DNA of 8,458 bases from an uncultured bacterium (GCA_900553205.1 USCK01000077.1:1-8458), one strand, 5' to 3'; positions 1 to 5,451 are shown, numbered from the stretch's first letter. Notes: generated by a model from the letters alone, not told the origin. Numbers and translations: made by a program.

Positions 1-211
1 GAATAATACCGTCTTTAACATTTAATGTTAATTTACAAGTACCTTGTTGAGGTGCACAACAACCACAACCGTGTGTTAAACCTGAAATTTGAGTAATTTC
101 TTTACATTTGGTCCATTGACCTTCTTGAGGAATTGGAGCTGGTGAACCTTTAACACCGCGTGCTACACAGCATTTTTCTTCAATTTCCTTCGTAAGTTGA
201 ATATGATCCAT
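1..211 (-). CDS. Iron-sulfur cluster assembly scaffold-like protein (partial, N-terminal 70 residues)
   Basis: This reverse-strand gene starts at ATG 211-209 and runs off the left edge. An SD site (GGAGG, 219-215 on the reverse strand) lies 3-4 bases upstream of that ATG. The 70 visible residues hold an EKCCVARG segment (12-19) and a Cys-rich GLTHGCGCCAPQQGTCK segment (44-60), giving Cys at 14, 15, 36, 49, 51, 52 and 59. From memory, this matches the small family annotated as iron-sulfur cluster assembly scaffold protein, often found beside a GGGtGRT-family gene in anaerobes. That partner and the C-terminal half would lie left of the window. I recall usual members having non-Cys residues where Cys49 and Cys51 sit here, so the CxCC pattern may be unusual. 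Family assignment is fairly good; the exact biochemical role is an inference from the family name. Confidence 0.75.
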   Translation of the reverse strand, partial: MDHIQLTKEIEEKCCVARGVKGSPAPIPQEGQWTKCKEITQISGLTHGCGCCAPQQGTCKLTLNVKDGII

Positions 212-229
212 TTGACCTCCTTTATTGTC

Positions 230-258
230 ATTTTATGTACAATAGAACTATTCGTTAA
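230..258 (-). promoter_or_regulatory. Putative sigma70-type promoter for the Fe-S scaffold gene
   Basis: On the reverse strand, TTAACG (258-253, 4 of 6 matches to TTGACA) is followed by a 17-base spacer and TAAAAT (235-230, 5 of 6 matches to TATAAT). Transcription would begin near 223, leaving a leader of about 12 nt that contains the GGAGG SD site. The geometry is good, but the region is AT-rich, so chance matches are possible. Confidence 0.4.
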
Positions 259-330
259 CTCTCCTGTGATAAAAGATTTTTAAAAATAACCAACATCACA
301 TGACTTAGTTTATATCAAACATGCTTTTTT

Positions 331-347
331 TGTAATAATATTTTGTC
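331..347 (+). promoter_or_regulatory. Putative -10 region for crcB with leaderless start
   Basis: TGTAATAATAT (331-341) offers a -10-like TAATAT at 336-341 that keeps the key T, A and final T. Its expected start point falls at about 348, which is the A of the first crcB ATG. There is no convincing -35 element 16-18 bases upstream. The 12 bases before the ATG contain no AGGA or GAGG, and an in-frame TAA at 336-338 rules out an upstream start. Together this suggests a leaderless mRNA, but the call rests on position and the lack of SD rather than on a strong hexamer. Confidence 0.3.
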
Positions 348-767
348 ATGCTTAATTTACTTTTTGTATTTTTAGGAGGAGCAATAGGCTCAGTACTAAG
401 ATATGAAATCTCAACTTGGTTTCATAATATATCAGCGACTTTTCTGACAAATGTACTCGGGTGTTTTTTGTTTGGAATTTTGACAATAATTCTCTTGAAA
501 AAGAAAAAATATCTTCCAAAGAATTTACCTTCTGCGTTGATTACAGGTTTCTGTGGTGGCTTGACGACCTTCAGCACTTTTTCTTATGAGGTTAGTCGTT
601 ATGTTATTAATGCTCAATATGTTACGGCTTCATATTATATGTTTTTGAGCTTAATAGTTGGTATTTTTAGTGTATATGCAGGTATAGAATTAGGTCGAAT
701 AGTATTAAAACTCCATTTGGAGAACAAACGCGCAATTTTGCATAGAGAGTTTTTGGAAGGAAAATAA
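348..767 (+). CDS. crcB: Fluoride channel subunit CrcB/Fluc (first of a pair)
   Basis: This is a small integral membrane fluoride exporter of the CrcB/Fluc family, which works as an antiparallel dimer of four-helix subunits. Hallmarks are GGAIGSVLRYE (10-20, with the conserved Arg18) in helix 1, Asn35 in TFLTNVLGCFLFG (31-43) in helix 2, and GFCGGLTTFSTFS (67-79) at the helix 3 break, with the Phe75/Phe78 pore-lining pair. At 139 residues it is longer than its neighbour because of a charged C-terminal tail (about 119-139) and a KKKKYLPK loop (51-58) between helices 2 and 3. These charges favour that loop and both termini being cytoplasmic. ATG 348 is the only usable start and has no SD. The next crcB begins immediately after the stop codon, so the two are almost certainly co-expressed. 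Confidence 0.95.
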   Translation: MLNLLFVFLGGAIGSVLRYEISTWFHNISATFLTNVLGCFLFGILTIILLKKKKYLPKNLPSALITGFCGGLTTFSTFSYEVSRYVINAQYVTASYYMFLSLIVGIFSVYAGIELGRIVLKLHLENKRAILHREFLEGK

Positions 768-1118
768 ATGTTACTCGTATTACTTGGTGGTGGAATAGGT
801 GCAGTTTTAAGATACTTAATATCAACATTTATTAATAAGAGCTTTATGCCTTGGGGTACTTTTACTGTAAATGTATTGGGGTGTTTTGTATTCGGTTTGT
901 TGGTTTCTTTTTTAGCTAATTCTCAATATAAATTGCTTCTATTGACGGGCTTTTGTGGCGGGTTCACGACTTTTAGCACATTCGCAAGTGAATCTGCACA
1001 TTTATTTACTGGAACTGGAAAAGATTTTTTACATGGCTTGGTTTATCTGACCTCAAGTGTTGTTTTGGGTGTCTTGGCAATATTTGTCGGACTAAAATTC
1101 ATCAGCTTCTTCGCATAA
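768..1118 (+). CDS. crcB: Fluoride channel subunit CrcB/Fluc (second of a pair)
   Basis: This is the second CrcB/Fluc fluoride channel subunit, at 116 residues close to the minimal family length. Motifs are GGGIGAVLRYLIS (7-19, Arg15), Asn35 in GTFTVNVLGCFVFG (30-43), and GFCGGFTTFSTFA (61-73), with Phe69 and Phe72 as the expected pore pair. Where the first copy has Ser79 after the second Phe, this one has Ala73. The ATG follows the TAA of the first crcB with no gap, and an SD (GGAAGG, 755-760) lies inside the end of that gene, so the two are translated as a pair. Unlike the first copy it has no lysine cluster between helices 2 and 3, which fits the opposite orientation expected in a heterodimer. 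The last 17 bases overlap the 3' end of a reverse-strand small gene. Confidence 0.95.
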   Translation: MLLVLLGGGIGAVLRYLISTFINKSFMPWGTFTVNVLGCFVFGLLVSFLANSQYKLLLLTGFCGGFTTFSTFASESAHLFTGTGKDFLHGLVYLTSSVVLGVLAIFVGLKFISFFA

Positions 1119-1272
1119 GGTCTGACAGTTTTATTTCTTTATTCTTAGGCTCTTTTTTCTCTTTTGGCTTTGGCTCTGTTTTTGGCGTTTTGAATTGTGA
1201 AAGTCCGACACTCATTGGCGCAGCCTCTTTTATCATAAATATATCTTTTAGAAATGTTATAAACTCATTCAT
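1102..1272 (-). CDS. Small Lys/Glu/Pro-rich protein, 56 residues, unknown function
   Basis: This short reverse-strand frame runs from ATG 1272-1270 to TGA 1104-1102. An SD core GGAG sits 6 bases before the ATG (reverse-strand AGGAGAATATTATG), which is ideal spacing. The product has three parts: an N-terminal segment MNEFITFLKDIFMIK (1-15) that could form an amphipathic helix, a low-complexity region rich in Lys, Glu and Pro (about 28-46), and a short tail KEIKLSDLMRRS (45-56). I do not recognise the family. The strong pyrimidine bias of the + strand between 1130 and 1185 is explained by this Lys/Glu-rich coding. It overlaps the end of crcB by 17 bases tail to tail and is divergent from the HEAT-like gene. 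A second small reverse-strand gene at 2067-2216 has the same arrangement. The SD and spacing support translation; function is unknown. Confidence 0.55.
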   Translation of the reverse strand: MNEFITFLKDIFMIKEAAPMSVGLSQFKTPKTEPKPKEKKEPKNKEIKLSDLMRRS

Positions 1273-1334
1273 AATATTCTCCTATCCACATTTTTTATTA
1301 AAACGAGGTTTTTATTAATTTTCATTATCAATTA

Positions 1335-1343
1335 TGTTATACT
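1335..1343 (+). promoter_or_regulatory. Extended -10 promoter element for the HEAT-like gene
   Basis: TGTTATACT is an extended -10 element (TGn plus TATACT, 5 of 6 matches to TATAAT). Its expected transcription start is near 1350, giving a leader of about 22 nt with a perfect AGGAGG. No clear -35 is visible at the right distance, which extended -10 promoters often do without. Confidence 0.55.
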
Positions 1344-1359
1344 TTGGGAATAATAAATT

Positions 1360-1375
1360 AGGAGGTATGATTTGA
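1360..1375 (+). promoter_or_regulatory. Strong SD with overlapping two-codon ATG frame and TTG start
   Basis: AGGAGG (1360-1365) is followed one base later by ATG ATT TGA (1367-1375), a two-codon frame, and six bases later by the TTG (1372-1374) that opens the 232-codon gene. The TGA of the short frame overlaps the TTG by two bases. The ATG is too close to the SD for normal initiation, so TTG is the better start. Its overlap with the short frame could still lower or couple expression. Confidence 0.6.
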
Positions 1376-2070
1376 ATCCTTGCTATGAGGAAAGCGTAGA
1401 TAAGAATTTTTCAAGAGCAGTAGAACTCTGTTCTAATAATTTTTCTCGAGATGAACTTTTTGCATTGTTGCAAAACGGTAACATGCCGGAAAAACAGTTT
1501 GCAGCACTTGAAATAGATACTGTTCAATCTCAGCAGGAAGCAGATATCTTGATTGATAATCTGACAGGTTGTGACGGTAAAATTCGAGAGGCTGTAGCTT
1601 TCAAACTCGGTGAAATCGTACATGATAATACGAATTTGTTTTTGAAATATCCCAAAATTTTTGCAGATGCAACGATAGATATAAATGCAAATATTTGCAG
1701 AATGGTAATAGATATTTTGGCAAACTTAAAAGATGAAAATTTCGCAGAAATTTACACAAGCAAAATGTATTCTTTTATGAATGATGCTTTCAAACAGTTG
1801 GACAGCTTTATTTTTAGAGATAAAAAATACACAATAAATAAGCAGTTGTTTAAACTTTATTGGTGTTTAGAAGGATTAAATGTATTCTTTGATTTTCTTG
1901 ATGAAGAAAATCTTTATCCAGTCTTAAAAAGATGCTCGGAAATCACAGAATACACCATAAGAGAAAAAGTAGCTCTTGTTTTGTGTAATGATATCAAAAC
2001 AAAAGAACTGCTAGAGCTTAAACAAAAACTAAAATCTGATGATAATTATTATGTGAGAAATTTATTCTAA
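1372..2070 (+). CDS. HEAT-like alpha-helical repeat protein, unknown role
   Basis: The 232-residue product has no signal peptide or membrane segment and appears all-helical and cytoplasmic. Segments such as EADILIDNLTGCDGKIREAV (56-75) followed by AFKLGEIV, and later NICRMVIDILANL (107-119) and TIREKVALVLCNDI (195-208), have the paired-helix spacing of HEAT/armadillo-type repeats: an Arg or Lys near the turn and small hydrophobic residues in the second helix. Such repeats bind proteins or act as scaffolds; no catalytic motif is visible. The start is TTG at 1372, because an in-frame ATG does not occur upstream and the AGGAGG is correctly spaced for it. The gene seems to be a single-gene unit: it has its own extended -10 promoter and is bordered on each side by small reverse-strand genes, overlapping the end of the second by 4 bases. 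Exact family and partner are unknown. Confidence 0.8.
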   Translation: MNPCYEESVDKNFSRAVELCSNNFSRDELFALLQNGNMPEKQFAALEIDTVQSQQEADILIDNLTGCDGKIREAVAFKLGEIVHDNTNLFLKYPKIFADATIDINANICRMVIDILANLKDENFAEIYTSKMYSFMNDAFKQLDSFIFRDKKYTINKQLFKLYWCLEGLNVFFDFLDEENLYPVLKRCSEITEYTIREKVALVLCNDIKTKELLELKQKLKSDDNYYVRNLF

Positions 2071-2216
2071 TAACAGTCTTTTATCGCTGCGATTACAACC
2101 TTTGCAGCTTCTCTGACTTTTACTGGGCTGAAGTCTATTTCTTTAGTTGAATCATTATCTTCTTTTTTTGTTTCATTACTTCCTAATAAAAATTTCATAA
2201 ATGATTTGCTATACAT
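2067..2216 (-). CDS. Small charged protein, 49 residues, unknown function
   Basis: This reverse-strand frame runs from ATG 2216-2214 to TAG 2069-2067. Its SD core GGAG is 6 bases from the ATG (reverse-strand AGGAGATATTTATG), nearly identical to the leader of the 56-codon gene at 1102-1272. The product begins MYSKSFMKFLLGS (1-13, hydrophobic and basic), continues with a polar acidic/lysine stretch NETKKEDNDSTKEID (14-28), and ends in a probable helix VKVREAAKVVIAAIKDCY (32-49). I do not recognise it. Its stop overlaps the last 4 bases of the HEAT-like gene, tail to tail, and its start faces the receiver-operon promoter. The arrangement, leader and a KEIxxS motif (25-30 here, 45-50 in the other) suggest the two small genes may be related, though similarity is too short to be sure. 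Confidence 0.55.
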   Translation of the reverse strand: MYSKSFMKFLLGSNETKKEDNDSTKEIDFSPVKVREAAKVVIAAIKDCY

Positions 2217-2277
2217 AAATATCTCCTAGCTACTACTCATATTAAAAAAACTTTTTTCTTAATAAATTGCTATTTTT

Positions 2278-2286
2278 TGATATAAT
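2278..2286 (+). promoter_or_regulatory. Extended -10 promoter for the receiver-sdaAB-sdaAA-glycosyltransferase operon
   Basis: TGATATAAT is a perfect extended -10 (TGn plus TATAAT). Transcription would start near 2293, leaving about 24 nt before the ATG at 2317 and including the SD GAGGA (2305-2309). The upstream -35 region is an AT-rich run without a clear TTGACA. An ATG at 2294 opens only an 8-codon frame that ends out of frame at the real start. Confidence 0.65.
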
Positions 2287-2316
2287 ATTTACAATGGTTA
2301 ATATGAGGATTTTATT

Positions 2317-2931
2317 ATGAGAATAGTTAATCTTGATTTAGATGAAGATTTCTTAAAAAGGTTTTTTGATTTGACAGGTGATAAAGTGCCTGAAACAATC
2401 ACGATAGTTTCATTAAAAAAACAAGTTCTCAATATTAGAGATAGATTTCGTTCAATTCTTGCAGATTCAAATGGTGCAAGTACAGAACAAGGCTCCTCAG
2501 CAGATGATGAACCTGCATTGACAATGACGAGAGGAAATAATGTCTTGTTGGTAGATAACTTGGGTGTTGTAACCTACCAAGTACAAATGATAATGTCTAG
2601 GTTAGGTTTTCAAATTACTTCAACAAAAGATGTTTATGGTGCACTATCTTTGTTTGAAGATAAAGAGTTTGATTTTATTCTAATGGATTTGTTAATTCCT
2701 ACAGAACGTGAAGGTTTTATATTACTGGCTGAGTTACAAAGAATTGCTCGCAAAAAAGGTATAAATCCGATAATCGGGGTTATGTCAGTTGCAGGAAAGA
2801 AAGAATTAAAAGCTGAATCAATAGAAAAAGGTGCAGATTTCTATTTGGAAAAATCTCATAACTGGCAACAACGGTTAACCGATATTGTAACTGATTATAT
2901 CGGAGAAGGTGATTTTGACCATGAAAACTAA
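2317..2931 (+). CDS. Stand-alone response-regulator receiver protein with novel N-terminal module
   Basis: The 204-residue protein has an N-terminal module of about 45 residues that I do not recognise, a polar low-complexity linker (about 50-72), and a C-terminal CheY-like receiver domain (about 75-197). In the receiver, Asp80 (VLLVDN, 76-81) fills one place of the usual acidic pair, with Asn81 in the other. Asp124 (FILMDLLIP, 120-128) is the expected phosphorylated residue, Ser157 (GVMS) the switch hydroxyl, and Lys179 (YLEKS) the conserved lysine, so the site looks able to accept phosphate. There is no DNA-binding or enzymatic output domain after it, so output must come through the N-terminal module or a partner. 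The SD is GAGGA, 7 bases before ATG. The 3' end overlaps sdaAB by 11 bases, indicating coupled translation with serine dehydratase. No histidine kinase is in the window. Confidence 0.85.
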   Translation: MRIVNLDLDEDFLKRFFDLTGDKVPETITIVSLKKQVLNIRDRFRSILADSNGASTEQGSSADDEPALTMTRGNNVLLVDNLGVVTYQVQMIMSRLGFQITSTKDVYGALSLFEDKEFDFILMDLLIPTEREGFILLAELQRIARKKGINPIIGVMSVAGKKELKAESIEKGADFYLEKSHNWQQRLTDIVTDYIGEGDFDHEN

Positions 2932-3571
2932 GGGCTTATTTGATGTAATATCTCCAATTATGATTGGGCCTTCAAGTTCTCATACTGCAGGGGCAATAAG
3001 ATTAGGCTTAATGGCTAGAACAATATATAATGCTCCGATAAAAAAAGTTCATTTTACTTTGTACAATTCTTTTGCACAAACGGGCAAAGGACATGGTACT
3101 GATAAAGGACTTTTGGCAGGGATAATGGGCTGTCATGTAGATGATGTAAGGACAAAAAATATCTTTGCTATAACAGATATTGATTATAAATACAGTTTTG
3201 CAGAGGATTTGAGCCGTCACCCGAATTCTGTTGATATAAAAATAAATGATGATATGACAATATCAGGCTGCTCAATAGGAGCAGGTGAAATCAGAATTAC
3301 TGAGATAAACGGATTCTCTGTAAATTTGGCAGGACAATATCATACAATACTTTTGATGTACAAAGATAAACCTGGAATGATATCTACAGTGAGCAAATTT
3401 ATCCAAGACAGAAATATAAATATTGCATCTCTGCATTGTGACAGAAACGAAAAAGGTGGGGTTGCTTCAATGTATTTGGCTCTAGATGCCGAGCCTCAAG
3501 AAGAAATAGTTGACGATATAAAAAATATTAGTGATGTTTATTTTGTGACAAAAGTTAGGAAATTAGACTAA
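2921..3571 (+). CDS. sdaAB: L-serine dehydratase, iron-sulfur-dependent, beta subunit
   Basis: This is the beta subunit of the two-component oxygen-sensitive [4Fe-4S] L-serine dehydratase, which converts L-serine to pyruvate and ammonia together with the alpha subunit encoded next. The 216-residue protein has the family signature IGPSSSHTAGAIRLG (15-29), a TGKGHGTDKG motif (54-63), and a C-terminal ACT domain (about 142-214, HTILLMYKDKPGMISTVSKF at 141-160) of the kind that senses or binds amino acids in this family. I chose ATG 2921 over the in-frame GTG 2909. GGTGAT (2908-2913) can pair with the 16S 3' end at suitable distance from ATG 2921, while GTG 2909 would lie on top of the SD, and family members usually begin close to the GLFDVISPIMIGPSS segment. 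It overlaps the receiver gene by 11 bases and sdaAA by one base. Confidence 0.95.
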   Translation: MKTKGLFDVISPIMIGPSSSHTAGAIRLGLMARTIYNAPIKKVHFTLYNSFAQTGKGHGTDKGLLAGIMGCHVDDVRTKNIFAITDIDYKYSFAEDLSRHPNSVDIKINDDMTISGCSIGAGEIRITEINGFSVNLAGQYHTILLMYKDKPGMISTVSKFIQDRNINIASLHCDRNEKGGVASMYLALDAEPQEEIVDDIKNISDVYFVTKVRKLD

Positions 3572-4443
3572 TGAAATTTATGACTTTTGAAGAATTGATA
3601 AAAGAAAGTTCTTCTAAAAATAAAAAGATATATGAACTTATACAAGAGCAAGAGGCTCAAGAGGCTGATGTAGAGGTCGAGGTAGTTCGTCAAAAGGTAA
3701 AACTAAATATTGATACGATGTGCTCTACTATAAAGACCGGCATGGTGTCACAAGAAAAAGCTATCAGTAATTGGTGTGGTGACGATTGTGTAAAACTCCA
3801 AAAAAGATATTCAAAACAAAACGCATTATTTGGCAAGTTGTTTGAAAAAATAATTACTTATTCACTTGCGACTATTGAAGAAAACCTGAGAATGGGTAAA
3901 ATTGTTGCTTGTCCGACAGCAGGCTCTTGTGGAATTGTTCCCGCAGTTTTGGTTGCAGTATCAGAAGAATATAATATAACAGAAGATGAACAAATAAATG
4001 CTTTAATAACTGCTGGTGGCATAGGCGCAATTATTTCCAACAAGGTTCAACTCGCAGGTGCAGTTGCCGGGTGTCAAGCTGAGTGTGGAGTTGCTGCAGC
4101 TATGTGTGCAGGTGCGTTGACTCAAATGTTAGGTGGTAGTATTTCTGAAATTATTAATGCTGTTGCTCTTGCTATGAAAAATCTTTTGGGGCTTACTTGT
4201 GACCCTGTTTGTGGGTTAGTTGAAGTTCCTTGTATCAAAAGAAATCCGATACTAGCAATACATGCAGTTACATCTGCAGAACTGGCGCTTGCAGGCATAG
4301 AGAGCAAAATACCTTTAGATGAAGTTATTGATGCAGTAAGGCAAACAGGTCAGTTAATGTCACCTATGTTGAAGGAATCTTCTTTGGCTGGATTAGCTAC
4401 TACAAAAACAGCATTAAAATTAAAAGAGAAAATATTTGAGTGA
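3571..4443 (+). CDS. sdaAA: L-serine dehydratase, iron-sulfur-dependent, alpha subunit
   Basis: This is the catalytic subunit of Fe-S L-serine dehydratase, 290 residues, full length for the split-subunit form. Conserved blocks are CPTAGSCGIVPAVL (114-127), AGAVAGCQAECGVAAAMCAG (162-181) and LTCDPVCGLVEVPCIKRN (208-225). Cys168, Cys210 and Cys221 are the likely three cluster ligands: their spacings of 42 and 11 residues match those I recall for the Legionella enzyme (Cys343, Cys385, Cys396). The open iron would bind the substrate hydroxyl. The ATG at 3571 overlaps the sdaAB stop by one base (TAATG), with AGGA (3557-3560) inside the sdaAB end, and a second in-frame ATG at 3580 is an alternative. 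The following glycosyltransferase start overlaps this stop, so all four genes are probably one mRNA. Confidence 0.96.
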   Translation: MKFMTFEELIKESSSKNKKIYELIQEQEAQEADVEVEVVRQKVKLNIDTMCSTIKTGMVSQEKAISNWCGDDCVKLQKRYSKQNALFGKLFEKIITYSLATIEENLRMGKIVACPTAGSCGIVPAVLVAVSEEYNITEDEQINALITAGGIGAIISNKVQLAGAVAGCQAECGVAAAMCAGALTQMLGGSISEIINAVALAMKNLLGLTCDPVCGLVEVPCIKRNPILAIHAVTSAELALAGIESKIPLDEVIDAVRQTGQLMSPMLKESSLAGLATTKTALKLKEKIFE

Positions 4444-5360
4444 TGAATATTCTTGGAATTTTACCGATAAGTATTGGCGGCAGGTTAACAACTTCAAGTA
4501 TTTTAGACGGTTTTAGACAATTAGGACATACCGTTGTTGTGTATGATGAGCTAAAGGACAATTATAGTCTTGAAAATAACTATGATTTAATTGTTGGATA
4601 CGATTTTTCGCCTGTTAAATTGAAGCGAGATTATAATTTGTCAATGAAATGCGTTGCTTATTTCTCTGATGAAATCCGTAATAGAACCTCCGGCCCATAT
4701 TGGAAAGAGTTGTTAGAGGATTTAGATAGAGATGATGTTTATACTTTTTATTGGGATAGAGAACTTGTAAAACAAGAAAATTTCAAGAATTTGTTTTATC
4801 TTCCTCATTTTGTTAATACAGAAATTTATAAAAATAAAGATATTCCAATTGAAACAGATGTAATGTTTGCAGGTCGTCTTGATACTGATTACAGATTGGA
4901 TATGGTAACAAGTTTAGCAGAAGCTTTGGGGGGATCCTTCAAGTGGTATGCTATAGAAAAACATTATCAAGATGCCTTGAGCAGAGCAAAAAATAAACAA
5001 TTAATAGAAAAAATATATTCAGGGTTTATAGATAACGAAATTGATATGGCAGATGCTATAAACAAATCAAAAATCGTTATCAATATGAATTCTCAAGGTG
5101 TGTCATCACTAAATTACAGAACAATGCAAACGGTTGCTTGCAAAAGAATGTTGATAAGCGATAAACGACAAGAGTTAGATTTGTTTGATAATAAAATTCC
5201 GACTTATGAAAATAAAGAGGTTTTGAAAGAAAAAATTTTGTTTTATTTGAACAATGAGCAAGAATATAACAGGATTACAGAGTATTGTGAAATGATTTGT
5301 CGAGAAAAATATTCGTCAAGGCAGGGTGTAAAATACATTTTAGATAAGATAAAAGCGTAG
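4443..5360 (+). CDS. CgeB-like GT-B glycosyltransferase
   Basis: The product is about 305 residues, soluble, and looks like a compact GT-B glycosyltransferase of the CgeB / glycosyltransferase family 1-like group. The N-terminal half begins MNILGILPISIGGRLTTSS with a Gly-rich nucleotide-sugar-enzyme type opening, then a YDLIVGYDFSP strand (about 47-57) and VMFAGRLDTDYR (about 140-151). The C-terminal half has SSLNYRTMQTVACKRMLISD (about 221-240), which matches the pattern LNxRxFEaxAcGxxxxxD that binds the donor in this group. Here the usual FE is MQ and the Gly after Cys is Lys, so the site is divergent. Donor and acceptor cannot be deduced. ATG 4443 sits in the TGATG overlap with the sdaAA stop; an adjacent in-frame GTG 4440 is possible. 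There is no good SD, so translation likely depends on sdaAA. Its place in a serine catabolic operon is unexplained. Confidence 0.75.
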   Translation: MNILGILPISIGGRLTTSSILDGFRQLGHTVVVYDELKDNYSLENNYDLIVGYDFSPVKLKRDYNLSMKCVAYFSDEIRNRTSGPYWKELLEDLDRDDVYTFYWDRELVKQENFKNLFYLPHFVNTEIYKNKDIPIETDVMFAGRLDTDYRLDMVTSLAEALGGSFKWYAIEKHYQDALSRAKNKQLIEKIYSGFIDNEIDMADAINKSKIVINMNSQGVSSLNYRTMQTVACKRMLISDKRQELDLFDNKIPTYENKEVLKEKILFYLNNEQEYNRITEYCEMICREKYSSRQGVKYILDKIKA

Positions 5361-5408
5361 GTTAATCATAATATCTAAAAAGTCGTACCCATAGACAAAT
5401 AATTTTTA

Positions 5409-5417
5409 TGTTATAGA
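5409..5417 (+). promoter_or_regulatory. Putative extended -10 promoter for the omega-like gene
   Basis: TGTTATAGA is an extended -10 candidate (TATAGA, 4 of 6 matches to TATAAT, with TG one base upstream). A TAGACA at 5392-5397 is only 14 bases away, short for a -35. Transcription near 5424 would leave about 28 nt before ATG 5452 and would exclude the upstream in-frame TTG at 5419 as a start. Confidence 0.4.
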
Positions 5418-5451
5418 ATTGTATTGTTACGATAAGAGGACTTATAATAAT

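Noticed and set aside
212..347. Possible fluoride riboswitch upstream of crcB
   Set aside because: The region lacks the conserved GGNGAUGG-type 5' segment and the CUGAUGRC-type 3' segment of the crcB RNA motif, and it is very AT-rich with no convincing pseudoknot pairing.
1130..1185. Pyrimidine-rich, repeat-like stretch on the + strand
   Set aside because: The bias is explained by Lys/Glu/Pro codons of the small reverse-strand gene, and no regular repeat unit or hairpin is present.
1411..1623. Reverse-strand open frame of about 70 codons inside the HEAT-like gene
   Set aside because: It has no SD, lies wholly antisense to a better supported gene, and its translation is Cys/Phe/Ile-rich without domain character.
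2909..2920. GTG start for sdaAB, adding four residues
   Set aside because: The SD-like bases coincide with this codon, leaving no spacing, whereas ATG 2921 has suitable upstream pairing and a family-typical N-terminus.
3008..4307. Reverse-strand open frames of 61-70 codons antisense to sdaAB and sdaAA (3008-3220, 3858-4043, 4122-4307)
   Set aside because: They mirror the codon use of highly conserved catalytic genes and have no SD or context of their own.
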